A DNA stretch of 64,000 bases from assembly GCF_009730915.1 (NCBI RefSeq), contig NC_052496.1, forward strand, positions 543,875-607,874. The letters run 5' to 3'. The stretch is from Dioscorea cayenensis subsp. rotundata. Lineage: Eukaryota > Streptophyta > Magnoliopsida > Dioscoreales > Dioscoreaceae. This document shows positions 1-12,064 of the stretch, piece by piece (the stretch's first letter is position 1; every line of letters begins with the position of its first letter). A program made the translations under genes and the position numbers. The notes under the pieces were generated by a model. That model saw only the letters and a list, made by a program, of their open reading frames with translations. It was not told the origin of the DNA and did no database searches.

Positions 1-154
1 TCTTGACAATCTCATCCCTTCTCTCTCTATTTCTCTGAAGCGCCTGCGCCACCAGCCATTGATGAACAAATGGTGGAATCTCAAATCCCAAGCGCACAAA
101 CCATTCATTTTCGCCATCACAAGCTCCTCCCAAATCACACAACCACTCCCACAT
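1..154 (-). CDS. N-terminal part of an unrecognised protein, cut by the window edge
   Basis: Reading the minus strand from an ATG at 154-152 gives 51 uninterrupted codons to the window edge. The peptide begins MWEWLCDLGGACDGENEW and continues through VRLGFEIPPFVHQW to an arginine/glutamate-rich stretch, QRNRERRDEI. Four tryptophans, a balanced composition and the lack of stops look like real coding sequence and not chance AT-rich reading. I do not recognise the family. The gene is divergent from GLDP, whose ATG lies 625 bp away, so the two would share one upstream region. It could instead be an exon of a gene with a different start. The coding call is moderately sure; no function is proposed. 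Confidence 0.5.
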   Translation of the reverse strand, partial: MWEWLCDLGGACDGENEWFVRLGFEIPPFVHQWLVAQALQRNRERRDEIVK

Positions 155-778
155 ATTCTCTCCACCAACCAAAATTAAGAAAAAACAACAAATTTTAAAT
201 TAAAAAAAATCCCAACTTGCAATCTTTAACACATAAAACAACCTCAAATTCCTACACTTTTTTCTCTGCAATATATTATTTTTTAAGGTTGGAAACAAGT
301 CACTCTCTCCCACCCACATTCACATTGCAGCATGTGGTATGTGGTTGGTGGAGAATCCACTCCTTCAATCTCTAAGTTGTAAAGATCCTGTCTTTTTTCC
401 TCCTTGTATTCCATATCCTCTTCCTCTGTATTTCTCCAGGTTTTCCTCCATCTCTTAAATCTCTCAGAGCTTTCAAAGCCATAGAAACCCCATCCTCTCC
501 TTCACCTCCCATTCCTGGATAAACAGATTACGTCTTTGGAGACCTCCACGTCCTCTTCTTCATCTTCTTACCACCATTGTCTGATTCTCTGTTTGCTCTG
601 AAGAATCTTCTGTCAGATCTGCATCTCATTTCTTTCCTTATATATTAATCATATATAATATGCCTATTTAGCTGTAAGCATTGTCTCTGTGAAAAGTTTG
701 CACTTTTTTCGTTTTCTGTTCTCTTTTCCTTGATAAAAATCCGACCTTTTTGGCTGAGAAAGCTCTCAGCTTTGGGCC
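155..778. other. Divergent intergenic region between the left-edge gene and GLDP
   Basis: A pyrimidine-rich region of about 620 bp holds both putative promoters and 5' UTRs. It has TATA-like runs at about 638-660, roughly 120-140 bp before the GLDP ATG. The start codon sits in a strong context (gccATGG). No other gene is seen here. The promoter positions are inference only. Confidence 0.4.
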
Positions 779-3700
779 ATGGATCGTGCCCGGAGAGTCG
801 CCGGCCGTTGTCTCGTCCGCCGCCTCCTCTCCAACCGCCATGGCCATCCACAACCTCTCCCTTCAACCACTCGCTACATCTCCTCCCTCTCTGGCTCCAT
901 CTTCCCCAACTATTCCTTTCCCCGGATCCCTTCCGATCATTTCCGCCATGGCAACGGCCACCAAGCTCGGTTCATCTCCGTTGAAGCTCTCCAACCATCC
1001 GACACCTTCCCGCGCCGCCACAACTCTGCCACTCCAGAGGACAAGATCCGCATGGCTGAGTTCTGTGACCACTCCTCCCTTGATTCCCTCATCGACGCCA
1101 CTGTCCCCAAGTCCATCCGCATCTCTTCCATGACCTTCCCCAAGTTCGACGCCGGGCTCACCGAGTCCCAGATGATCTCTCACATGCAGTACCTCGCCTC
1201 CAAGAACAAGCTCTTCAAGTCCTTCATCGGCATGGGCTACTATGGCACCCTCGTCCCTGCCGTCATCCTCCGCAACATCATGGAGAACCCGGGTTGGTAC
1301 ACCCAGTACACTCCTTACCAAGCCGAGATTGCCCAAGGTCGCCTTGAATCCCTCCTCAACTTCCAAACCATGATCTCCGATCTCACAGCCCTCCCCATGT
1401 CCAACGCTTCTCTCCTTGATGAAGGCACCGCCGCTGCCGAAGCCATGGCCATGTGCAACAACATCCAGAGAGCTAAAAAGAAGACCTTTTTAATCGCCTC
1501 CAATTGCCATCCCCAAACCATTGATGTTTGCCGCACCCGAGCTGAAGGTTTTGACCTCAAGGTCGTCGTTAAGGATCTCAAAGACTTCGATTATCGCTCA
1601 AATGATGTTTGTGGTGTCTTAGTTCAGTACCCAGGCACTGAAGGAGAGATCTTAGACTATGAGGAGTTCATTAAGAATGCTCATGCTCATGGTGCCAAGG
1701 TTGTCATGGCCACAGACTTGTTGGCTCTCACTGTCTTGAAGCCGCCTGGTGAGTTGGGGGCAGACATTGTCGTCGGCTCTGCGCAGAGGTTCGGTGTGCC
1801 GATGGGTTATGGAGGACCACATGCTGCCTTCTTGGCTACTTCACAGGAGTATAAGAGGATGATGCCTGGAAGAATCATCGGTGTTAGCATGGACTCCACC
1901 GGAAAGCCTGCGCTTCGAATGGCAATGCAGACCCGGGAGCAGCATATTCGCCGCGACAAGGCCACCAGCAACATTTGCACTGCTCAGGTATACAATTTGA
2001 TTCTTCGCTGCTTTTAACTTGTTCAGGATGTTCTTGAATTCATAAGAGTGTTTGTGTGTAGGCATTGCTTGCAAATATGGCTGCAATGTATGCAGTGTAT
2101 CATGGACCTGAAGGTCTGAAGGCTATTGCCGAGAGAGTGCATGGTCTTGCAGGGGTGTTTGCTCTGGGACTGAAGAAATTGGGAACTGTTACTGTCCAAG
2201 ATCTTCCTTTCTTCGACACCGTGAAGGTCTCTGTTGCCGATGCGAAGGCAATTGCTGATGCTGCTTATAAGGAAGAGATCAACTTGAGGATTGTGGATTC
2301 GAACACTGTATGTCATACAGCGATAGCTGCTTACTAGTTTGATAATTACATTTGGTTTGAGATCTCTTATATGTATATATTGGTTAATTCTTCAGGTAAC
2401 GGTGGCTTTTGATGAAACTACATCCATTGAGGATGTGGATAAATTGTTCAAAGTCTTCTCTAGTGGCAAGCCTGTGAGTATCATTATCCTTCTGAGTACT
2501 ATAATTTTTCCAAAAAGGTTACTGAAATTGAGTTTATGGTCATTTAAATTCTCAGGTGAGCTTCACTGCAGCATCTATTGCGTCGGAAGTTCAGAGTCCT
2601 ATTCCAAGTGAGCTTGCAAGACAGAGCCCATATTTGACACATTCAATTTTCAACTCGTATGAACCTCAACATTTAATAATTTTTACTGCTAAGTTTTATC
2701 TTGCCAAGCTATACTAATTGTTTTTCATTTGTTCTCTCTTCTAGATACCATACCGAACATGAGCTGCTCAGGTACCTCCATAGATTACAAACCAAGGATC
2801 TCTCATTGTGCCACAGCATGATTCCTCTTGGCTCCTGCACGATGAAGTTGAATGCTACTGTGGAGATGATGCCTGTGACTTGGCCCAATTTTGCTAATAT
2901 CCACCCATTTGTCCCTCTTGATCAAGCTCAGGGTTATCAGGTATGATGGAGGTTTTAGTTTGCAACTATCTATTGTGTGTATGAAAATCCTAATTAGGCA
3001 TAACTCATCATTTTGATGTTTTACTGAAGGAAATGTTTGATGACTTGGGCAAACTCTTATGCACTATCACGGGATTCGATTCTTTCTCCCTACAACCAAA
3101 TGCTGGTGCTTCTGGAGAGTATGCGGGGCTGATGGTTATTCGCGCATACCACAAAGTATACCATTATACTACTATTAAGCTTAAGGATATCATGCCGGGT
3201 TTTAGCTATCAAACTTCTTGTGTAACTTATCATGTGCTCAATTGTTAAAATTGTAGTCACGAGGAGACCATCATAGAAATGTCTGCATTATACCTGTCTC
3301 TGCTCACGGAACCAATCCGGCTAGTGCAGCTATGTGTGGCATGAAAATAGTTGCCGTCGGAACTGATTCCAAGGGTAACATTAACATCGAAGAACTGAGA
3401 AAAGCCGCTGAAGCAAATAAGGAAAATTTATCAGCCTTGATGGTGAGCATATTAGAATACTGCATCCTAGCTTTGATTGGTTTATTATCGCATAAAGTTA
3501 TATGAATCTATTGTTTGCTTGTTCTGTAGGTTACCTACCCATCAACTCATGGAGTCTACGAAGAAGGAATTGATGAAATCTGCAAGATAATTCATGACAA
3601 TGGTGGGCAGGTTTACATGGACGGTGCTAACATGAATGCACAGGTTTGTATTGAATTAACTTGTTTTTTATAATTCTTCTTCTCAGATAAGTTATACACT

Positions 3701-5839
3701 TATCTGCAATTCCGATTTCCTTTTTGTTATCTATGTTCTATACTTATCACGTACTAAAGAATGGTTCCATAATAAATATTAAATACTCTGGCCTTATAGT
3801 AGAATTGTGTATACAAGTAATGAAATGAAAGTTATCCCCTGTATTTGAAATGAATTCATGAAATTTTAGACACTGCTTAAAAGCAATTCAAATTAGATGG
3901 CCTTTAAATGTTCAAAATTTGAAACAATTCACATCTTGTTCAAATAATCTAAGATCACTTGTATATGCTTCCAGTTTGTCAGCTGTAGTTCACATTACTG
4001 ATTAAAGGAATGCTTTTAAATTTTTTTAATATATTAAAATAAAAAAGGACTGTTCAGTGAAACAATGAAACAAAATAAGAACACAAGAAACTAGATACAT
4101 GATAACAAAAACAGAGAATCTTTTTTGCAGCGTGATAGACTATAATAGTCTCCATTCTTCTGCTTGATTTAAAAATTTTTTTTTTTTTGCCAAATAGTAC
4201 TCTCTCATGAGTTCTGATTTCTTGTTTGGTCTAGACGTGGTGAAACATACATGCTTTTCTACAACAAATGATCCACATATATTATACCTCGCCACAATGA
4301 TTTATCATTTGTCAGTAACAAATGTTATCCTTTTATGTAGGTTGGATTAACCAGCCCGGGTTATATCGGAGCAGATGTGTGCCATCTGAATCTCCACAAA
4401 ACATTCTGCATCCCGCACGGCGGAGGTGGTCCAGGCATGGGGCCGATTGGTGTGAAGAAACACTTAGCACCATTTTTGCCGTCACATCCTGTGGTAAGTC
4501 ATCAACACCAATCATTTATTCTATAAAACCACTACGATCATTAAACTTCTAATTTTTTCACTGATTTTACTGAACATATACTTGTGCGTAACTTTTGTTT
4601 ACTGATTTTTTCTTCAACTTTGTGCTTTATGTGAATCTCATAATATGCATAGGATGTATTGTTCGACTTCCAGTCTTCTACCTTTTGACTTTTCGAGTAT
4701 GTTTTATGTTATTATGTTCGTATAATAACAGGTGCCAACCGGCGGGATACCAGCTCCTGAGAAGGCTCAGCCTTTAGGTCCCATGGCTGCAGCACCATGG
4801 GGATCTGCTCTTATTTTGCCGATTTCATACACATACATAGCAATGATGGGTTCCCAGGGGTTAACTGATGCATCAAAAATAGCAATTCTCAATGCAAACT
4901 ACATGGCCAAGCGTCTAGAGGTGAATTTTTGTTTATCATCCTGTTCTTGTTCTTATGCGAAGAATTTTTTTCTTGAACTTTTGCTTGTCAATGTATGCAG
5001 AACCATTATCCTATTCTTTTCCGAGGTGTTAATGGAACTGTTGCCCATGAGTTCATCGTCGATCTAAGAGGATTTAAGGTACCATTTACCACCAAAATCT
5101 CTAATACTTGTTCTTCAATTCGAATACTCATATGTTCTGTTGCAGAATACTGCTGGCATAGAAGCTGAAGATGTCGCAAAGCGTCTTATGGACTATGGAT
5201 TCCACGGTCCGACAATGTCTTGGCCGGTCCCTGGCACTCTAATGATTGAGCCAACAGAAAGTGAAAGCAAAGTATTAACTCTAAACTTTTCCAATCATTT
5301 CTCTATATTTTCATCAATCCATCTCACAGAAAGAAAACAATGACTTCTCTCGCAGGCCGAACTGGACAGGTTCTGTGATGCTCTCATATCTATCAGAGAA
5401 GAAATCGCCGAGATTGAGAACGGTAAAGCCGATATCAACAATAATGTCTTGAAGGTAATAATAATCATTTCAGTGAATCTCAATAAACTTACATTGCTAC
5501 AAATAAGATCATTGCTGAAAAACAAAGTATTTCTGCAGGGTGCACCTCATCCGGCATCTCTCTTGATGGCTGACCAATGGACAAAACCGTACTCGAGGGA
5601 GTATGCTGCATTCCCTGCAGCATGGCTCAGAGGCTTCAAGTTCTGGCCAACCACTGGTAATGACTACTTTCTTAATCCTTTCACTGTCTACAAAATGCAC
5701 ATTTTTCTCACATTAATGTTTCTTTATTTTTTTCTATTCTTCAGGCCGTGTGGACAATGTGTATGGTGATCGAAATCTTATTTGCACCCTTCTCCCGGTT
5801 TCTCAAATGGCCGAAGAACAAGCAGCTGCAACTGCATGA
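779..5839 (+). CDS. GLDP: Glycine decarboxylase P-protein (glycine cleavage system), mitochondrial
   Basis: Fifteen exons join in frame: 779-1987, 2062-2307, 2396-2473, 2556-2656, 2745-2940, 3030-3155, 3257-3442, 3530-3643, 4341-4493, 4732-4920, 5001-5078, 5146-5271, 5356-5454, 5539-5656 and 5745-5839. All introns are GT-AG. The product is 1037 aa, the usual length for plant P-protein. It is the PLP enzyme that decarboxylates glycine and passes the aminomethyl group to lipoylated H-protein in the photorespiratory mitochondrial complex. The first ~65 residues are Arg/Ser-rich and acid-poor, as in a mitochondrial transit peptide. The PLP lysine lies in [18 protein letters not shown] (Lys772), just before the glycine-rich loop; the conserved DGANMNAQ ends exon 8. 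Exon 1 is very GC-rich at third positions while later exons are AT-richer. The family call is secure; exon edges come from splice consensus and homology recalled from memory. Confidence 0.96.
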
Positions 5840-8314
5840 TAGTCAAAAAGACATCGATGATCGATCATCCTGGGTTTCTATGGAACAAGAAACCAAGCCT
5901 TACTCAGTCTTGATTTGGAAACTGTATATATATAAACTTCAGCTTCAAATGGTCTCTTCAGCTCCTCTTGCTCTTCTGTGAAACTTGTTGCTTCTGGCAA
6001 CCAATTCCATATTTATCTTTACATTCTGATTATTAATCAATTCCTCAAAGTTAAAAAGTTACTATTCAGGGTAAATTTAAAGGAACATATTAATTTGTTG
6101 TTTGTAATGCATGTTTTAAATGCTTTTGTGTAGTATTAGTTCATGTAGTATATAGTGCTTTTTTTGTTATTGTGCTTTAGAAAATATCGTCTTTGTACTA
6201 TATATGGATAAAATTCATTTTGGTTTATATTGTGCCTTTACATGCCAATATTTTTTTTTCTTATTTTATTTTGCCTAATATTGATGTTGGCATAATGGAA
6301 TGATGTGGTTGCTTTTAAAATTTGTAAAACGCTTTAAAAGCTATAAAAAGTTAAATATTTCTAATTTTCTGTTTATCTATAAAATTCCAAATTAATTTTT
6401 TATAAATTTTTTAGAAATTATTTAAAAAAATAAAAATATAAGTTTTATTTTAAAAAAACAAATGGGAGGTATGACAAATTATGCCATGTGAATTATAAAA
6501 AAAATAATATATATATATATATCAAATTGATGATATAGCATGATGTTTTAGGTGATACGGACTAAAATAAATTTTATACACATAATTCAAAGGTGATAAG
6601 ATTCTTTTTAAATAAAATGATTAAAGTGCATCATAGGACAGTACATGAATTAATAGTGCGATTAAGCATATTTAAAGGAAAAAAAAGGAGGAAAAAAAAG
6701 GATTGAAGTCATGCGTATTTTGTATTTTTTTTTTTATTTTTGAAACTTAAAATATACATAAAATTATCATTGTTAAGTGATTCATTTAATAAGAAAACTC
6801 TTCGGATGACAACTACCAACTAAGAAAAAATAGAGTGGAACTTATCTTTATCAAGGACAACATCATCGAAGGCTTGACTTCCTTTGATGTGAACCTCACT
6901 ACGAACTTAAAGTACACATAATAAACTAAGAGATAAATAAATAAATTATTTGATGTTAAATAATTACACTTTATGATATTAATATATAAAGCAATTATCG
7001 CCAATGATTTTTAAGTCTATTGGTATTTGTCTTTTGCATAAAATATTTGTATCTTTTTGAGAGGCAATTCAAATTTTAGTTCAGAAAAGATGAAAACACA
7101 GGTGTGTTGAAATGTTAACTCCATAAATTCACACGTGTGAATATTTATCAATAATTTTTTAAAAAATAAATAAAATTAAACAGCCATCTAACTAGACTTT
7201 CATGTATTATGATTATACATCTAAAATTTTAGATAAAATATATTAAATAATTTATTGTAACATAAAACTGTAAAAATCTAATAAAAATGTTGTGGAATGT
7301 GTGATAGTGATGGTCATACAATGACTCGGCTAATTTGCTTAGTATGAGGTCGGTTTCAATCAATATTACAGACAAATTAATGTTGTACAATCAACATCAT
7401 TATTAGAAAAATAAATTATTTTTTTTGTCTAATAATCTTTTTCTTTGAAAACTTTAGTCCATATTCCACAACCATGATGCAATAATATTTAAGCATAACT
7501 GATTATTTTTTATTAGATCATCATCTTCTTCCACCTACTCTGATTCTAATTAAAATTAACTAAATAATTTTTTTTCTTAAAAACTGAAAAATAATAAAAT
7601 TGAAAAACTCAATGATTACAATCAATCATAGTCTTGATTTTCTATGAATTAATTCTAGTATTGATTTTTTAGCATTGGTTAACAAAATTACATCAATGTT
7701 TGGTTAGCAACTCAAAATTCTGTGAAAATATTTAATACATGTTTTTTTTAAAAAAAATTTTGTCACTTAAAAAAAAAATATTTTCATAGTTAAATCTAAA
7801 AACTTGTTTTTTAAATATTTATGAGTAAATTGAAATTTTATAGAGTGGATGCAATTTACTTTATGTCATTTCCATTTACATGACTGACTTGTAAGTTATT
7901 TTACAACTATTTATGTGTAAGTTGAATTTTTATATCAAACTAATTAACCACTTCATGTAAAAATCATTACATTATCTTTATTGACGATCATAAAAACCTT
8001 GACAACATCTTTTTTAAAACACAGATTTAACGGAAGCAATCTTGAGAGGCACTTCCTTAAAATTTGAAAGAGTTTAAAAGCTAGAAGAAAGAGAAGAGAA
8101 GTTGCACTAGAGTTCTCCTTGGTTCATGCAATAATGCTTGAGCATTGCACAAGTATGAGATAAGCCTGTGGTTTGCTATTACTAAAAAAATTATATATAT
8201 ATATATATATATATTCCCCTTTATATTAGGCTAAAATTTGCTAGATCCTAAGCTTAAGGTTATAAGGGTGAAAATATTTGTGTTGGTTTATTTATCACAC
8301 AAAAATATATAATT

Positions 8315-8561
8315 AATTGGTTTATCTTGTAATTTTTCCTTTGCATTGAAAAGTTTTTTTTTTTTGTGAGATTTTATGAGTTAATTTTTTGGCAAGGCAC
8401 CAAACTATAATTTTTTTCTCATTTTAGGTTCAAACTTTTAATTGGTTTATCTTGTAATTTTTCCTTTGCATTGAAAAGTTTTTTTTTGTGAGATTTTATG
8501 AGTTAATTTTTTGGCAAGGCACCAAACTATAATTTTTTTTCTCATTTTAGGTTCAAACTTC
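8315..8561. repeat. Recent tandem duplication, unit about 125 bp
   Basis: A segment starting aattggtttatcttgtaat at 8315-8439 is repeated at 8440-8561 with near identity. The main difference is the length of a poly-T run and a few bases. The high similarity points to a young duplication in non-coding DNA. Confidence 0.9.
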
Positions 8562-9130
8562 AATTTTAGTTTATTGGGTGATTACCCAAGAGATTCGTGA
8601 TTTTTTTTTAATATGTAAATGCCAGAAATTTATTATCAGGACATACATGTCATACTGTCAGCCTAGCTGTAATTCCATCTCATTTGTTGACAGAAAATTT
8701 CCAACATCAGATCATCAAAATAGACCAGATCCATCAGGTGACCACCCAGTGAAATAAAACTAAAGTTGAATAACAATTTTGATTTGAATCTAAAATAAAA
8801 AAAAATGCCATATAAAAAATTTATCCGAAATTTTGCTTAGTTTTGATAATTTTTCCATTACTCTAATATTTAATTTTGTGATTTGTTTTTATTTGATAGT
8901 CTTTGGGAGTCTAATCCATGGTCGCATTGATAGGTTGTCCGATTGCTCGCAACAAGTAACACAAAAATAACTCTACAATCACAGCCGTGTAAGGTAAGTT
9001 GACAATGATGGCTATTTGCCTAATTAACAAAATTAGGAAAGTATGAAAATGACTCTACTTAATAGTTTTTTATTTTATTTTATTTTTTTTGCTAAAGCCA
9101 TCTTTCTTCCACATCAAGGTTCTTAATTGC

Positions 9131-9665
9131 AAAGAATGTTTGTTTGAAAATTATAATTCCAAAAATTTTGAACTTTCTAAAAGTATAAATAATTTTGGAT
9201 TTTTTTTAATTAATCTTCATGTTTATTATAAGGCAATGCTGAAATTTTTAACTTAAAAACCAAAATCAAAGAGATAAGAAAATTACTCTTTAATGTTTGA
9301 TGTTAAATGGGCTTGCCCAAATCAAATCTCCGCACTAATAAAGAATATTTATTTAAAACTAAAATTTCAAAAGTTTTAAATTTGTAAAACGTAAATATTT
9401 ATCTATGATTGTTTAATTTTTAATTTATTTTCATATTTATTATAATGTAAGCGTTGAAATTTCTAACATAAAAACCAAATTAAGGAGATAAGAACAACGC
9501 TAATCTTAGCATTTGATGATGGAAGGGCTTGTTTCAAATAGAATTTCCTATGGTCATGAGTATTTATTTGAAACCTAAATTTCAAAAGTTTTAAAATTTA
9601 AAAAATATAAATATTTATGAATTTTAAATTTATTATCATGTATTTACATATTTGTTATGACGTGA
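9131..9665. repeat. Diverged tandem repeat, about 2.5 units of 210-217 bp
   Basis: Units begin near 9131, 9340 and 9557. They share in order a start like aaagaatatttatttgaaa, then ccaaaattt..ttttaaatt, atatttattat, the core gaaatttctaacataaaaacc with agagataagaa, and the block gatgttaaatgggcttg. The third unit stops after about 110 bp. Divergence between units is substantial, so the array is old. It has no coding content. Confidence 0.75.
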
Positions 9666-10215
9666 TATTATTAAATAACAATATTTTAATTTTTTTTCTT
9701 AAATTACACAAGTTAATAAATTAAAATTGTGCATTATTTATGGGGAGGGGAAAGATCTCAATATAATAGAGATGTATTATAAGAGTAAATACGTAAATAC
9801 CAATTTATAAAGATTTAGTTTTATTGCTACTTTTTTTTTCATTCAATAAATTATAAAAAATTAAATTATTTAAATAAGAGGTTTTGAAACTATTTTTCCA
9901 TTAGGAGAATGGAAATTCATTTTCTCACTAAGTGCAAGGTTAGTCAAGGTGAGTGGCTAATCCACCTAGGGAAGAAGAGCCCCACCGTCAATCACTTATC
10001 TTGTTAATATGATAACCGCTTCGCTGATTTTGCACTTGCCCTACCCTACTTTACATTTGTTTTCTAATAAAAAAATAAATATTTTCACAATTTTTAGCTC
10101 ACTTATATCAACAATTAAAAAATTTATAATACTACATTAAATAAAAAAATACTACAAATTATATAACAACACAACAACTCTATCATTCATTTCAAATTTT
10201 AAGAAAATATTAAGA

Positions 10216-10500
10216 GCAATTAAGTTAAATAGAAACATAGTCCAACATTTCATTACCTACTAATAAAAACACAAAAATATAACTAGACAAAAAGTAACAT
10301 TTATTAAAAGTTCCAAGAATACTCATGAAATAACATTACATGGTCCAACATTCCATTATTATTGATAAAAGCAATTAAATTAAATAAAAACATAGTCCAA
10401 CATTTCATTATTTACTAATAAATGCACGACCAACATAACCAGACAAAATCAATTTGTATTAAAAGTTCAAACAACAATTAAGTTAAATAAAAAATATAAT
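10216..10500. repeat. Direct repeat with a spacing of about 155 bp
   Basis: The motif gcaattaagttaaat followed by aaacatagtccaacatttcatta occurs at 10216 and again at 10371. A partial third copy of its start lies near 10473. The two main copies share flanking sequence (ctaataaa, aaccagacaaaa, ttaaaagttc), as expected of a decayed tandem duplication. Confidence 0.7.
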
Positions 10501-11104
10501 TCTCTTAATAGTCTTTCTATTTTGCCACTCTATTAAAAAAAAGAAAAAGAAAAGTAAAACAGTACATAACAAACAAGAGAGCTAGATAAAAGAGAACAAC
10601 CCCAGAAAAAGAAAAGACTAGAATCCTCACTAGAGGTGAGGAAGACTACAGCTACGAAAAATAGTCAAACGATGAATAAAAAGAGAAAAAAGCTAAATCG
10701 ACAAAGACATCCTTCAGGAGTCACAGCCCAGTCCAGGCTGCAAAAGCGTAAGCCTACTCTCGATCTATGAAATACTCAGGGTCACCGAAATGATCTCTTG
10801 AGTGTAAGTATCTTTCCTTGACTAGTTAAGAGCCGTGATTTAAAAAAAATTTAGTGTTTGTTTTTTTTTTAAAAAAAAAAAAATAGAAATTAATGAAAAA
10901 ATTATAAAATAAATAAATAAATAATATTATAATTTATAAAAAGGCTGAGGATAAAAGGGTAGGAAAAACAGATTTTGTCAGGCTATGAATAGTCCCACGT
11001 CGGACGCAGATGTAATCCTTCGTTTGGATTCTGGGGATCAAAATTTCCAATTATTTTATTTTATTTTATTTTATTTAGGTTTTAATTCGTGCTTGTTTCT
11101 CTAA

Positions 11105-12005
11105 ATGGCATTGTTTGCGGGGAAGCAGAGGTCGGGATCGTCGCCGACGGTGGGGGAGTGGCTGTGCGGTGCTTTCATTCCATTGATCGCCATTGTGGAG
11201 GCCCTCGTCTTCACCTTCACCGAATGCTTCGAGATCCGCCGTTCCGGCAACCGCCGCCGCCGTGATTTTTGCCCCAGTGACCTTGCTCGCTTGGCCTCTG
11301 AGTCTCGATGCTGTATGTGTTTTACTTTGATTTTTGTTTTTGGATTTTTTGGCTGGTTTTTGAGGATTTGGAGCGATTGGGTTTTAGTCTCGGTGAACGA
11401 GGTGGAGGCGCTTTATGAGCTCTTCAAGAAGCTGAGCAGCTCCATCATTGATGATGGCTTTATCCACAAGGTTTTTCTCATTCTCATTCTTCTTGTTTTC
11501 TCTTGTTTCTCTTGATAATCTGGTGTGCTAGGATTAGTATTGTTTTGTTTTGTTTTTGTTTTTTTTTGTTTTTTGGTTAGTCAAAAAGCTCAATGCCTTC
11601 CATTAAAGGGTGGTTTCATCTTTGAGGAGTAGATTGTAGTGTAGAATTTATCAAACAAGATCTTATTTTGCAAATGAATGGTTTGGAAAAGATAAAGGAT
11701 AAGTCTTGGAAATTGAAACCCCGCTGTTTTTTGTTTTGAGATTTTGATAAATCAGTGAACCTTTTTTCATGAGTATCAGCCAAACATGCAAGAACCTTAC
11801 TGTAAATATCATCAATAGTTTCCTAACACAACCTTCTCCTAGAGGTATGCAGATTTTAGGTGAAAAAGGATGTTTGAAACTGGTGAATCACTAGAGCAGA
11901 ATTTGGGAGTCTGAATTTGAAAACACAAGCAAAATTTTAATATCTGGATAATACAATGAAAATAGATTGTCAAAAATCAACAAGATTTATTTATTTATTT
12001 ATTTA

Positions 12006-12064
<59 letters not shown>

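Larger units (their letters stand above)
5840..11104. other. AT-rich intergenic region, GLDP to CBL10
   Basis: About 5.3 kb with no convincing gene. It holds the GLDP 3' UTR (to roughly 6.0 kb), long A/T runs, (AT)n tracts near 6509 and 8193, and three separate sets of degenerate tandem repeats listed on their own. A less AT-rich stretch at about 10.55-10.85 kb may be the remains of a transposable element but shows no recognisable domain. The last ~100 bp, with a TTTTA run at 11052-11082, precede the CBL10 start. Confidence 0.6.

Noticed and set aside
10550-10850. Possible 3' end of a LINE or other retroelement
   Set aside because: Composition differs from its surroundings but no reverse transcriptase motif, poly-A end or duplication was found.
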